Source: Thermoleophilia bacterium (GTDB taxonomy: Bacteria; Actinomycetota; Thermoleophilia; Gaiellales; Gaiellaceae). Taken from it: a stretch of 39,076 nucleotides of DNA. The stretch covers positions 1-39,076 of the forward strand of contig JAICNY010000003.1 in the NCBI GenBank assembly GCA_025930955.1. Direction: 5' to 3'. Below the pieces are notes generated by a model that searched no databases, was not told where the DNA came from, and was given only the letters and a program-made list of their open reading frames with translations. A program made the position numbers and the translations under genes. Shown here one piece after another: positions 16,804-24,727 of the stretch; the stretch's first letter is position 1, and the number at the start of each line of letters is the position of its first letter.

Positions 16804-17234
16804 TTGTCCTCCGGGAGCGGCTTCGGGTTCTGGGCCTCGTGCGGGTGGTCGGGGCCGGCGTAGACCTTGAGCTTCGTGATCTGCCGGTTCGCGAGGCGGT
16901 TGCGCGGGAGCATCCCCTTGACCGCCTTGCGGATCACCTCGGCCGGCTGGCGGTCGAGCTGCTCGCGCAGCGTCCGCGAGCGCAGGCCGCCGGGGTAGCC
17001 CGAGTGACGGTAGTACCGCTTCTGGTCGAGCTTCGAGCCGGTCACCCGGATCTTCTCGGCGTTCACGACGACGACGAAGTCACCGGTGTCGACGTGCGGG
17101 GTGTACGTCGGCTTGCGCTTGCCGCGCAGCGTGTCGGCGATGCGCGTGGCGAGACGCCCGAGGGTCTGGCCCTCGGCGTCCACGACGAACCACTCGCGCT
17201 CGACGTCCTCGGCTTTCGCGTTCCAGGTCTTCAT
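16800..17234 (-). CDS. rplM: 50S ribosomal protein L13 (uL13)
   Basis: Early-assembly large-subunit protein, 144 residues. It reads [20 protein letters not shown] at the start, then [33 protein letters not shown] and KGMLPRNRL, all conserved L13 segments. The ATG at 17234 is chosen from the family start; the frame reaches upstream to 17309 through the acetyltransferase tail and a hairpin. No Shine-Dalgarno sequence precedes this ATG; instead a hairpin followed by CTTCTTT lies just upstream, suggesting control in the leader. Confidence 0.97.
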   Translation of the reverse strand: MKTWNAKAEDVEREWFVVDAEGQTLGRLATRIADTLRGKRKPTYTPHVDTGDFVVVVNAEKIRVTGSKLDQKRYYRHSGYPGGLRSRTLREQLDRQPAEVIRKAVKGMLPRNRLANRQITKLKVYAGPDHPHEAQNPKPLPEDK

Positions 17235-17243
17235 GCAAAGAAG

Positions 17244-17265
17244 CGGCGGACGCGTGTGTCCGCCG
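17244..17265 (-). promoter_or_regulatory. hairpin with U-rich tail in the rplM leader
   Basis: On the minus strand CGGCGGAC, a six-base loop and GTCCGCCG form an 8-bp stem followed by CTTCTTT, ending 9 nt before the rplM ATG. It looks like an intrinsic terminator. It may end the transcript of the upstream acetyltransferase gene, or act as an attenuator or binding site in the rplM leader. E. coli L13 is known to bind its own leader, but this structure has not been matched to a known L13 leader. Confidence 0.5.
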
Positions 17266-17272
17266 AGGGCGC

Positions 17273-17300
17273 ATGGTAGCAGGAACCACCGGGCCGTCAC
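17273..17300 (-). promoter_or_regulatory. candidate rplM promoter
   Basis: GTGACG (17295-17300) and TACCAT (17273-17278) are spaced 16 bp apart on the minus strand, overlapping the acetyltransferase stop codon. Transcription would start near 17266, so the mRNA would begin directly with the hairpin. Each hexamer matches the consensus at four of six positions. Confidence 0.35.
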
Positions 17301-17776
17301 GGCGTCCACCGGAGCTCGAGCTCGTGGCGGATCGGGATGCCGTCGTCGCCCGTCTCCGGGATCTCCGGCTTGAGCCGCCGCGCCTCCGTCACCGCGTCGC
17401 GGTGGAGCGCGACGAGCTCCCAGCCGCGGCGCTGGTAGAAGCGGAGCGCGCGCGTGTTGTCGTTCGTCGTGACGAGCCAGGCGCGCGTGCCGCGGCGCGC
17501 CGCCTCGCCCTCGAGCGCGGCGAGAAGCGCGCTCCCGACGCCGGCGCCCCGCTCGAGCGCGAGGAGCCCCACGACCTCGAGCCCGTCCTCGCGTTCGACG
17601 AAGAGCACGAGCCCGGCCGGGCGCCCGTGGAGCTCCGCGACGAACCCGGGACAGGCCGAGACGGGCTCGATCAGCCGCCCGCGGGTGACCATCCGGTCGG
17701 ACGCCCAGGCACCGGCGACCGCCTCGCGCAGCCAGCCGCGATCCCGCTCCTCGACCGGCCGGACCTCGACCGGCAC
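17297..17776 (-). CDS. GNAT-family N-acetyltransferase
   Basis: A 159-residue acetyl-CoA-dependent acyltransferase. The N-terminal strand [18 protein letters not shown], the acetyl-CoA loop [19 protein letters not shown] and the late motif [20 protein letters not shown] follow the GNAT fold. The substrate cannot be told from sequence. The GTG start lies 4 nt after the uracil-glycosylase-like ORF, so it is probably the third gene of an MFS-glycosylase-GNAT operon. Its stop codon overlaps the candidate rplM promoter. Confidence 0.88.
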   Translation of the reverse strand: MPVEVRPVEERDRGWLREAVAGAWASDRMVTRGRLIEPVSACPGFVAELHGRPAGLVLFVEREDGLEVVGLLALERGAGVGSALLAALEGEAARRGTRAWLVTTNDNTRALRFYQRRGWELVALHRDAVTEARRLKPEIPETGDDGIPIRHELELRWTP

Positions 17777-17780
17777 GGCC

Positions 17781-18629
17781 TCAGGACTTCTCGACGACCT
17801 CGAGCCCGACGATCGTCGGGCTGCCGTCGACGTCTGCCCAGTGGGAGTCGACGTCGGTCGCGCCGCTCTCGCCCGTGTAGCGGATCCGGCACGTGTAGCC
17901 GCCTGCCGTCTCCTCGACGGAGGTCACCTCCGAGCCCGTGAGCGGGCGCGGCATCTCCTTCATCACGGCCCCGGCGGCGTCCATCATCCCGTCGCCGAGG
18001 TACGACCCGGCCGTCGGGTAGTCGCGGTCCACCGTGGCGCGGGCGTGGATCTCCGCCGCCTCGCGCACCGTCTGCTCGTCCATACGGCTCCTCTCGATCG
18101 GTTGGTGCGCGGCGATTCTACGCAGGGCTTCGAGGAAGGGCCGCGCCCCGCCGTGCGAGGGATGGCGGACGTACGCCCCGCCGAGCGCCGCGTGCGCGAG
18201 CCGGCCGACCGGGACGACACGGCGGCCGCGCGCGAGCCGGCGGACGAACGGCAGCGACGCCTCGACCTCCGCGCGGGTCGGGCGGCGGTTCGTCTCCGGA
18301 CGGCCCGGGAGGTGCGGATGCGTCGGCACGACGTTCCAGAGGAGCACGTCCTGCGTGAGCCCGGTCTCCCCGAGCGCGCGGTGGACGATCGTCGCGGTCG
18401 CCTCCGCCGGCCCCGAGCCCGTGAGCTGGCGCTCGGACGTGAGCGGCACGCCGCTCACGCGCGTCCCGCGGTAGCCGGGCGCCTCGGCCACGAGCAGCGC
18501 GGGCGCATCGGCCCGCGCCTCGAGGTACGCGCGCAGCCGATCGCGTCGCAGCTCGGCGCCCTCGCCGTCCCGGTAGAAGTTGAACGTCGCGCCGATCCGC
18601 GCGCGGGCGAGCTCCGCGACGAGGCTCAC
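17781..18629 (-). CDS. uracil-DNA glycosylase-like protein fused in frame to an NTF2/SnoaL-like domain
   Basis: A single 282-codon ORF holds two apparent proteins. Residues 1-182 resemble a small uracil-DNA-glycosylase-like family: LLVAEAPGYRGTRVSG near the start, PLTSERQLTGSGPAEATATI, LLWNVVPTHPH and the late His motif YVRHPSHGGARPF. Residues 183-282 begin MDEQTVREAAEIHARATVDR and resemble a small NTF2-like alpha+beta domain of unknown ligand. No stop codon separates them. AGAGGAG lies 5 nt before the internal ATG at 18083, so the second part may also be made alone. The GTG at 18629 overlaps the MFS stop by 4 nt. Domain identities are by motif only. Confidence 0.7.
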   Translation of the reverse strand: MSLVAELARARIGATFNFYRDGEGAELRRDRLRAYLEARADAPALLVAEAPGYRGTRVSGVPLTSERQLTGSGPAEATATIVHRALGETGLTQDVLLWNVVPTHPHLPGRPETNRRPTRAEVEASLPFVRRLARGRRVVPVGRLAHAALGGAYVRHPSHGGARPFLEALRRIAAHQPIERSRMDEQTVREAAEIHARATVDRDYPTAGSYLGDGMMDAAGAVMKEMPRPLTGSEVTSVEETAGGYTCRIRYTGESGATDVDSHWADVDGSPTIVGLEVVEKS

Positions 18630-19873
18630 GCCGCCTCGCCGACCGGCCTGCGCGGCGGCGAGACGAACGACCGGGCGAGGAAGAGGGCCGGCAGGAACGC
18701 GACCACGGTCGCCCCGGCGGCGAGCGCGCCGACGCCCCAGCCCTGCAGGATCCAGCCGCCGAGGATCGCGAGCGTCGCGCCGACGAGCCCCGACGAGAGG
18801 TCGCTGAAGCCGACGAGCTTCCCCCGCTCGGCCGGCGCCGTCCGGTTCACGAGCGCGGTCGTCGCGGCCACGAAGGCGAGGTTCCAGCCGAGCCCGAGCC
18901 CGAAGAGGAGAAGCGCGGTCGCCCAGACGCCCTCCGCCCAGGCGAGCCCGAGGGACGAGACGCCCTCGAGCGCGAGCCCGGCGACGAGCACGACGCTCCC
19001 GCCGAAGCGGTCGACGATCTGCCCGATCACGAGCACGAGCGCGAACATCCCGAAGACGTGCGCGCCGATGATCGGGAACACCGAGCTCTGCGAGTGCCCA
19101 TGCTCGTGGACGACCGCGTAGCCGGTCAGGTTCATGACGGCGACCATGACGCCGAAGCTCGAGAACGCGGCGAGGAGCGCGGAGGGCACCCCGGGGCGGC
19201 GGACGAGCTCGCGAAGCGGCGCGGGCGGGGCCGGCGCGACCCCCTCCGCGGCCGGGAACAGCCGCTCGCCGATCGTCTTCGGGTCCGGCCGCACGAGCAG
19301 GATGAGCAGGAGCCCGGCGACCATGAAGCCGCCCCCGGCGAGCCACGGGACGACGAGCGAGTCCGCGGTCAGGTCGCGGCCGGAGAAGATCGGCCCGAAG
19401 ACCGCGGGCCCGAGGATCGCGCCGAAGACGGAGCCGAAGAGGACGAGGGAGATCCCGCGCGCGCGCCGCTCCGGCGGGTACATGTCGCCGGCCGCCGCGC
19501 GGGCGAGGAGCACGGTGCCGGCGGCGATCCCGATCAGCGCGAAGCCGAGGACGACGCCGATCCCGAGCTCCGCGCCGACGGCGAACGCCGTCACCGTCGT
19601 CCCGATCGCCCCGAGCGCGAACCCGACCGCGATGACGGGCTTGCGCCCGAAGCGGTCCATCGCGCGCCCCGCGGGGAGCGCGGCGGACGCGGAGCTCGCG
19701 AGGAAGATCGCCGGCCCGAGCCCGAGCAGCCCCTCGATCCCGGTCGCGATCACGAACGTCGTCGAGGCAAGCGCGGCGACGAGCTGCATCGTCGCGGACG
19801 TCACGGCGGTGGACGTCGCGAGCAGCAGCGTGTTGCGCCGGACGGCGCGCTGCAGGGAGAGTTCGGAGCCCAT
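18626..19873 (-). CDS. major facilitator superfamily transporter
   Basis: A membrane transporter of about 415 residues with roughly 12 hydrophobic segments. The loop 2-3 motif GRAMDRFGRKPVIAVG is the MFS signature, and a related QIVDRFGGSVVLVAG occurs in the second half. The substrate is unknown; drug or metabolite efflux is the usual role. The ATG at 19873 is preferred over the frame start at 19921; GAGACT, a near match to the local -10 form, lies 7 nt before it. It is divergent from a second MFS gene 71 nt away. Confidence 0.87.
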   Translation of the reverse strand: MGSELSLQRAVRRNTLLLATSTAVTSATMQLVAALASTTFVIATGIEGLLGLGPAIFLASSASAALPAGRAMDRFGRKPVIAVGFALGAIGTTVTAFAVGAELGIGVVLGFALIGIAAGTVLLARAAAGDMYPPERRARGISLVLFGSVFGAILGPAVFGPIFSGRDLTADSLVVPWLAGGGFMVAGLLLILLVRPDPKTIGERLFPAAEGVAPAPPAPLRELVRRPGVPSALLAAFSSFGVMVAVMNLTGYAVVHEHGHSQSSVFPIIGAHVFGMFALVLVIGQIVDRFGGSVVLVAGLALEGVSSLGLAWAEGVWATALLLFGLGLGWNLAFVAATTALVNRTAPAERGKLVGFSDLSSGLVGATLAILGGWILQGWGVGALAAGATVVAFLPALFLARSFVSPPRRPVGEAA

Positions 19874-19944
19874 CGACGCCAGTCTCACAAACGCTCGTAA
19901 CGACGGCGTAACGCGAGGCATGCCTCGCAGGGAAGACTGCCGTC

Positions 19945-21081
19945 GTGCGCGTGACGCTCCCTCTCTACGCGGGCGGGTTCCTCGGGCCGTTCGGGGGCGC
20001 GATGCTCATCGCGCTCATCCCGAACGTCGCGGAGGGGCTCGACACGTCGCTGACGCTCGTCGCGGCGGCGATCACGACGTACATGGTTCCGTTCGCAGCG
20101 CTCCAGCTCGTGTCCGGGACGGTCGCAGAGCGGCTCGGCGCGCGCCGCGTCGTGCGGACCGCGTACGTCGTCTTCGGGCTCGCCGCGCTCGCGTGCGCGC
20201 TCGCGCCGGAGATCTGGACGTTCCTCGGCGCGCGCGCCGTGATGGGCGCGGCGAACGCGTTCCTCTCGCCGATCCTGCTCGCGGCGCTCTCGGAGGTCGT
20301 GGCGCCGGAGGTGCTCGGCCGGACCGTCGGAACGTTCGCGGCCTGGCAGACGGCCGGGTTCACGTTCGCGCCGGCGCTCGGCGGCGCGCTCGGCGAGGTG
20401 TCGTGGCGGCTCGCGTTCGCGGCGGTGACGATCGCGGCGCTCGCGCTTGCGGTGCCGACCCGGACGCTCGGCTCGTTCGAGCGGCCGCCCGGCGAGGGGC
20501 ACGCGAGCATCCGCGGGCTCGTCTCGGGCTGGTTCGGCGCGCTCGCGGCGAAGGCGCTGCTCGGCTACCTCGGCTTCACGGCGATCGGGTTCGTGCTGGT
20601 GCTCGTCGCGGCGGAGGAGTTCGGGCTCGGGCCGGGCGCGCGCGGGCTCCTCGTCGCCGGCTACGGCGTGGGCGGCGTGCTGCTCGGGCGCTACGCGGGC
20701 GGCGTCGTCGACCGCGCCGGGCGACCGGCGACCGCGCTCGGCGGCGCGCTCGTCTGCGCGGCCCTCGTGCTCGGCCTCGCGTTCGCGCCGAGCGCGTGGT
20801 CGCTCGCGCTCCTCTGGCTCGCGGTCGGGTGCGCGGGAACGTTCGTCTGGGCAGGCCTGAACACGATGGCGGTCGAGTCGTTCCCCGAGAACCGCGCGGG
20901 CGCGATCTCCGCGTACTCGGCGTTCAAGTTCGCGGGCGTCGCGATCGGGCCGCTCCTCTACCTTCCGATCTTCCACGCGAGCGCCCGCGCGCCGTTCGTC
21001 GTCGCAGCCGGGCTCACGCTCGTGCTCGCGCTGCTCGTCCTTCCGTGGTTCCGGCGTTACCGGCCCGAGGCGGTCGCGTGA
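19945..21081 (+). CDS. major facilitator superfamily transporter
   Basis: A 378-residue membrane transporter with about 12 hydrophobic segments (for example LPLYAGGFLGPFGGAMLIAL). The loop 2-3 motif is GTVAERLGARRVVRTAYVV, and the second half repeats it as YAGGVVDRAGRPATALGG. It is short for an MFS protein, with little extra sequence at the ends or in the central loop. The GTG start has AAGACT 6 nt upstream and no Shine-Dalgarno sequence. Its stop overlaps the acylphosphatase start. The substrate is unknown. Confidence 0.87.
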   Translation: MRVTLPLYAGGFLGPFGGAMLIALIPNVAEGLDTSLTLVAAAITTYMVPFAALQLVSGTVAERLGARRVVRTAYVVFGLAALACALAPEIWTFLGARAVMGAANAFLSPILLAALSEVVAPEVLGRTVGTFAAWQTAGFTFAPALGGALGEVSWRLAFAAVTIAALALAVPTRTLGSFERPPGEGHASIRGLVSGWFGALAAKALLGYLGFTAIGFVLVLVAAEEFGLGPGARGLLVAGYGVGGVLLGRYAGGVVDRAGRPATALGGALVCAALVLGLAFAPSAWSLALLWLAVGCAGTFVWAGLNTMAVESFPENRAGAISAYSAFKFAGVAIGPLLYLPIFHASARAPFVVAAGLTLVLALLVLPWFRRYRPEAVA

Positions 21082-21344
21082 CCCGGCGCCGCGTCGTCTG
21101 TCACGGCCGTGTCCAGGGCGTCTTCTTCCGCGATTCCGTGCGCCGGCTTGCGGAGCGCGAGGGCGTGGCCGGCTGGGCGCGCAACTCCCTCGACGGGACG
21201 GTCGAGGCGGTGTTCGAGGGCGAGGCCGACGCCGTCGAGCGGCTCGTCGACTTCTGCCGCCTCGGCCCGCCGCACGCCTCGGTCGAGCGGGTGGAGGTCG
21301 CGGAGGAGCCGCCCGAGGGGCTCGCCGGCTTTCGCGTCGGCTGA
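21078..21344 (+). CDS. acyP: acylphosphatase
   Basis: An 88-residue enzyme that hydrolyses acyl phosphates. The signature GRVQGVFFRDSVRRLAE holds the phosphate-binding Arg18, and GWARNSLDGTVEAVFEG holds the catalytic Asn36. The length is standard for the family. The GTG start overlaps the MFS stop by 4 nt (GTGA), so it is translated from the transporter message. Confidence 0.93.
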   Translation: MTRRRVVCHGRVQGVFFRDSVRRLAEREGVAGWARNSLDGTVEAVFEGEADAVERLVDFCRLGPPHASVERVEVAEEPPEGLAGFRVG

Positions 21345-21418
21345 ATCCGCGAAGACCCCGATGCGCCGCGGCCGCGATGCAGCCATCCTTCCCCGGAAGC
21401 GACGAGGAGGCACACGCG

Positions 21419-21760
21419 ATGGAGAGCGAGACGACGTTCGTCGAGACGCTTGCCGAGCGGATCGGCGCCCGGTTCGGGTCGACCGCGGTCTTCGGCGAGC
21501 CGGTCGAGGCCGAGGGAGTGACGGTCATCCCGGTCGCCCGCAGCACCTGGGGCTTCGGCGGCGGTACGGGCTCGCGGCCGGAGGCCGAGGGCGAAGGCGA
21601 AGGAGGCGGAGGCGGCGGCTCGACGAGCCCGGTCGGCTTCATCGAGCTCCGCGACGGGAAGGCGGCGTTCCGCCCGATCGTCGATCCTCGCCCGTTCGTC
21701 CTCGCGGGCGCGCTCGGCCTGGCCGTGGGGATCTTCGCCGCCGCCCGCCGACGCCAGTAA
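21419..21760 (+). CDS. GerW/YtfJ-family sporulation-type protein
   Basis: A 113-residue protein. The N-terminal part (TFVETLAERIGARFGSTAVF, then a VTVIPVARSTWGFGGG segment) matches the YtfJ/GerW family, which in Bacillus helps spores germinate. A glycine/glutamate-rich linker follows, then GFIELRDGKAAFRPI and a C-terminal hydrophobic segment PFVLAGALGLAVGIFAA with a basic tail, suggesting one membrane anchor. The ATG at 21419 is chosen because GAGGAGG lies 8 nt upstream. Family members also occur in non-sporulating actinobacteria, so a spore role is not implied. Confidence 0.8.
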   Translation: MESETTFVETLAERIGARFGSTAVFGEPVEAEGVTVIPVARSTWGFGGGTGSRPEAEGEGEGGGGGGSTSPVGFIELRDGKAAFRPIVDPRPFVLAGALGLAVGIFAAARRRQ

Positions 21761-21814
21761 CGCTGTGTTACCAAGTCGGGGCTCCACCGGGGCACCGGGG
21801 CGCGGCCTCGGACG

Positions 21815-21857
21815 CGTGAATCGTCATGGCGATGCGACGGCGTCGCCGTGATTCACG
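21815..21857. terminator. stem-loop terminator between gerW-like gene and guaA (element copy 2)
   Basis: Arms CGTGAATC (21815-21822) and GATTCACG (21850-21857) enclose a second stem GGCGA/TCGCC (21828-21832 with 21843-21847). It lies between two convergent genes, 7 nt past guaA, so it can terminate both. The inner 39 nt (21817-21855) share both ends with the element at the rpsI 3' end: AATCGTCATGG at one side and GATTCA at the other. Confidence 0.65.
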
Positions 21858-21863
21858 GCGGTG

Positions 21864-23444
21864 TCACTCCCACTCGATCGTCGCGGGCGGCTTGGACGAT
21901 ATGTCGAGGGCGACGCGGTTGACGCCGGGGATCTCGTTGATGATCCGGCCGGAGATGGCCTCGAGCACGTCGTAGGGCAGCCGCGCCCAGTCGGCGGTCA
22001 TCGCGTCGTCGGACGTGACGGCGCGGATGACGATCGGGTACGCGTACGTCCGCTCGTCGCCCTGGACGCCGACCGAGCGGATCGCGGGCAGCACGGCGAA
22101 CGACTGCCAGAGCTCGCGGTAGAGCCCGGCGCGGCGGATCTCGTCCTGGACGACCGCGTCCGCCTCGCGGAGGATCGCGAGCCGCTCCTCCGTCACCTCG
22201 CCGATGATCCGGATCGCGAGCCCGGGCCCCGGGAACGGCTGGCGCCAGACCATCTTCTCGGGCATCCCGAGCTCCTCGCCGACGCGGCGCACCTCGTCCT
22301 TGAAGAGCATCCGGAGCGGCTCGACGAGCTCGAGGTCCATCTCCTCCGGGAGGCCGCCGACGTTGTGGTGCGACTTGATCGTCGCGGCGACGCCCTCGCC
22401 GGAGCCGCCCGACTCGATCACGTCCGAGTAGAGCGTCCCCTGCACGAGGTAGCGGACGGCGCCGAGCTTCCCGGCCTCCTCCTCGAAGACGCGGATGAAC
22501 TCCTCGCCGATGCGGCGGCGCTTCTCCTCCGGGTCGCTCACGCCGGCGAGCCGGGCGAGGAAGCGCTCACGCGCGTCGACGTGGACGAGCGGCACGTGGA
22601 AGTGGCCCGCGAACGTCTCGACGACCTGCTCGGCCTCGTCCTTGCGCATGAACCCGTGGTCGACGAAGACGCACGTGAGCTGGTCGCCGACCGCCTTGTA
22701 CGCGAGGAGCGCGGCGACCGCGGAGTCGACCCCGCCCGAGAGCGCGCAGAGCACCCGCTCCGAGCCGACCTCGGCACGGATCCGCGCCGTCTCCTCCTCG
22801 ATCACGGCGGCGGCCGTCCATGCGGGCGGGGCCTCGGCGACCCGGTAGAGGAAGTTCTTGAGCACGTCCTGGCCGTACTCCGTGTGCACGACCTCCGGGT
22901 GGAACTGGACGCCGTAGAGCCGCGCGGCCGGATCCTCGAACGCGGAGATCGGCGCCGCGGCCGACGCGGCGACGACGCGCGCGCCCTCGGGCGGCGCGGT
23001 GACGGAGTCGCGGTGGCTCATCCAGCCGACCTGCTCGTCGGGGAGGCCCGTGAAGAGCTCGCTCTCGCGCTCGGCGCGCAGGTCGGCGCGCCCGAACTCG
23101 GCCGTGTCCGTCCGCTCGACGCGCCCGCCGCGATCGAGCGCCATGAGCTGCATCCCGTAGCAGATGCCGAGCATCGGGATCCCCAGCTCGTAGAGCGCCG
23201 GATCCATGCGCGGCGCGCCGTCGGCGTAGACGGACGCCGGCCCGCCGGAGAGGACGAGCGCGAGCGGCCGGCGCGCCCGCACGGCGTCCGCCGAGATCGT
23301 GTGCGGGACGAGTTCCGAGTACACGCGCGCCTCGCGCACGCGGCGGGCGATGAGCTGCGAGTACTGCCCGCCGAAGTCGACGACGAGGACCGGCCGCTCC
23401 TCCGGCGCCGGCTCCGGAAGCGAGAGGACGGCCGGCTCGCTCAC
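21864..23444 (-). CDS. guaA: GMP synthase (glutamine-hydrolyzing)
   Basis: Makes GMP from XMP, glutamine and ATP. The 526-residue protein has an N-terminal class I glutaminase ([14 protein letters not shown], nucleophile Cys95 in [12 protein letters not shown], then [11 protein letters not shown]) and an ATP-pyrophosphatase domain with P-loop [20 protein letters not shown]. The C-terminal dimerisation domain ends with [11 protein letters not shown], as in all GuaA. The GTG at 23444 lies 2 nt after guaB3, so the two are co-transcribed; the frame beyond 23444 lies inside guaB3 and is rejected. Confidence 0.97.
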   Translation of the reverse strand: MSEPAVLSLPEPAPEERPVLVVDFGGQYSQLIARRVREARVYSELVPHTISADAVRARRPLALVLSGGPASVYADGAPRMDPALYELGIPMLGICYGMQLMALDRGGRVERTDTAEFGRADLRAERESELFTGLPDEQVGWMSHRDSVTAPPEGARVVAASAAAPISAFEDPAARLYGVQFHPEVVHTEYGQDVLKNFLYRVAEAPPAWTAAAVIEEETARIRAEVGSERVLCALSGGVDSAVAALLAYKAVGDQLTCVFVDHGFMRKDEAEQVVETFAGHFHVPLVHVDARERFLARLAGVSDPEEKRRRIGEEFIRVFEEEAGKLGAVRYLVQGTLYSDVIESGGSGEGVAATIKSHHNVGGLPEEMDLELVEPLRMLFKDEVRRVGEELGMPEKMVWRQPFPGPGLAIRIIGEVTEERLAILREADAVVQDEIRRAGLYRELWQSFAVLPAIRSVGVQGDERTYAYPIVIRAVTSDDAMTADWARLPYDVLEAISGRIINEIPGVNRVALDISSKPPATIEWE

Positions 23445-23446
23445 GG

Positions 23447-24604
23447 CTAGCCCATCCCGATGCGCTGCGCCTGCTGGAGGGCCTTGCCCTCCGTCTTGAG
23501 CGCGGGCGCGAGCGCGATCTCGGCGCGCTGGAACTCGTGGATGTTCTCGTAGCCGCACGTCGCCATCGACGTCCGAAGCGCGCCCATGAGGTTGAGCGTC
23601 CCGTCGTTCTCGCGCGCGGGGCCGACGAGGATCTCCTCGAGCGTCCCGGCCGGCTCGACCTTCACGCGCGCGCCGCGCGGGAGCGTCGGATGGAACGTCG
23701 CCATGCCCCAGTGGTAGCCGCGCCCGGGCGCGTCCTCGGCGCGGGCGAGCGGCGAGCCGATCATGACCGCGTCGGCGCCGCACGCGATCGCCTTTGCGAT
23801 GTCGCCGCCGGTGCGCATCCCGCCGTCGGCGATCACGTTCACGTAGCGCGTCGTGTCGAGCAGGTGCTGCGCGCGCGCCGCCGAGGCGTCCGCGATCGCG
23901 GTCGCCTGCGGCACGCCGACCCCGAGCACGCCGCGCGTCGTGCAGGCGGCGCCCGGCCCGACGCCGACGAGCACGCCCTCGGCGCCCGTCCGCATCAGGT
24001 GGAGCGCGCCGTGGTACGAGGCGCAGCCGCCGACGATCACGGGGATGTCGAGCGAGGCGATGAACTCCTTCAGGTTGAGCGCGGAGCCGTTCGCCGAGAC
24101 GTGCTCGGCCGAGACGACCGTCCCCTGGATGACGAGGATGTCGAGCCCCGCCTCGCGGGCGGCCGGGTAGTGGTCGCGCACGCGCTGCGGCGTGAGCGCG
24201 CCGGCGGCGAGCACGCCCGCGGACTTGATCTCGGCGATCCGCTTCGGGATGAGCGACGGGTCGATCGGCCTCGCGTAGATCTCCTGCATCCCGCGCGTCG
24301 CCTCGTGCGGGCCGAACGACGCGATGCGCTCGAGCTCGCTCTCCGCCTTGGCGTAGCGCGTGAAGATCCCCTCGAGGTTCAGGACGCCGAGCCCGCCGAG
24401 CTTGCCGATCTCGATCGCGGTCTTCGGCGAGACGACCCCGTCCATCGCCGACGCGAGAAGCGGCAGCTCGAGCAGGTGGTCGCCGAGCTTCCAGCCGATG
24501 TCGACGTCGTCCGGGTCGCGCGTCCGGCGGCTCGGGACGATCGCCACGTCGTCGAACCCGTACGCGCGGCGCGCCTTCTTCCCGAGCCCGATCTCGACGT
24601 CCAC
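23447..24604 (-). CDS. guaB3: GuaB3-family IMP dehydrogenase-related protein
   Basis: A 385-residue IMPDH/GMPR barrel without CBS domains. It reads [20 protein letters not shown] at the start, has [14 protein letters not shown], the nucleotide loop with catalytic Cys221 ([15 protein letters not shown]) and a phosphate-binding [20 protein letters not shown]. GuaB3 forms a family distinct from canonical GuaB and is common in actinobacteria; its place directly before guaA supports a role in guanine nucleotide supply. GGGGGAG lies 7 nt before the GTG start. The stop of an upstream 27-codon leader ORF is one base away, and a terminator-like hairpin lies in that leader. Confidence 0.93.
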   Translation of the reverse strand: MDVEIGLGKKARRAYGFDDVAIVPSRRTRDPDDVDIGWKLGDHLLELPLLASAMDGVVSPKTAIEIGKLGGLGVLNLEGIFTRYAKAESELERIASFGPHEATRGMQEIYARPIDPSLIPKRIAEIKSAGVLAAGALTPQRVRDHYPAAREAGLDILVIQGTVVSAEHVSANGSALNLKEFIASLDIPVIVGGCASYHGALHLMRTGAEGVLVGVGPGAACTTRGVLGVGVPQATAIADASAARAQHLLDTTRYVNVIADGGMRTGGDIAKAIACGADAVMIGSPLARAEDAPGRGYHWGMATFHPTLPRGARVKVEPAGTLEEILVGPARENDGTLNLMGALRTSMATCGYENIHEFQRAEIALAPALKTEGKALQQAQRIGMG

Positions 24605-24605
24605 G

Positions 24606-24689
24606 CTAGCGCTCCCCCGGGAACGAAAAAGCCCAGGCGGACCGCGCTTGCCTGGGCACCAGGACGGAGGTTTCCGTCGCCACTCTCAT
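24606..24689 (-). CDS. candidate 27-codon leader peptide before guaB3
   Basis: An ATG ORF of 27 codons begins 8 nt after an extended -10 box, so it would sit at the 5' end of a leaderless mRNA. It starts MRVATETSVLV and ends FSFPGER, has rare AGA and AGG codons and one Trp, and spans both a small hairpin and the terminator. Its TAG stop is one base before the guaB3 GTG. It shows no run of one amino acid, so classical amino-acid attenuation is not indicated. Its translation is inferred only. Confidence 0.35.
   Translation of the reverse strand: MRVATETSVLVPRQARSAWAFSFPGER
24626..24657 (-). terminator. intrinsic terminator / possible attenuator before guaB3
   Basis: On the minus strand GCCCAGGC (24650-24657) pairs with GCCTGGGC (24631-24638) across an 11-nt loop, followed directly by TTTTT. 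This is the best intrinsic terminator in the window. It lies 70 nt past the fruK stop and 22 nt before the guaB3 start. An upstream CCTGG (24659-24663) can pair with CCAGG (24651-24655) inside the terminator's 5' arm, so a competing fold exists. Confidence 0.75.
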
Positions 24690-24697
24690 GCGGGGCG

Positions 24698-24706
24698 ATG
24701 CTAACA
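24698..24706 (-). promoter_or_regulatory. extended -10 promoter before guaB3
   Basis: TGTTAGCAT on the minus strand combines a TGn extension with TAGCAT. It lies 8 nt before the leader ATG and has no good -35. Transcription from here would cross the hairpins before reaching guaB3. Confidence 0.45.
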
Positions 24707-24727
24707 CCGGCTCATGACGTCGCCGGC

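Noticed and set aside
17781-18083. Stand-alone NTF2-like gene
   Set aside because: It may be translated separately from the ATG at 18083, but the frame is continuous with the glycosylase-like part, so one fused CDS is listed and the alternative noted there.
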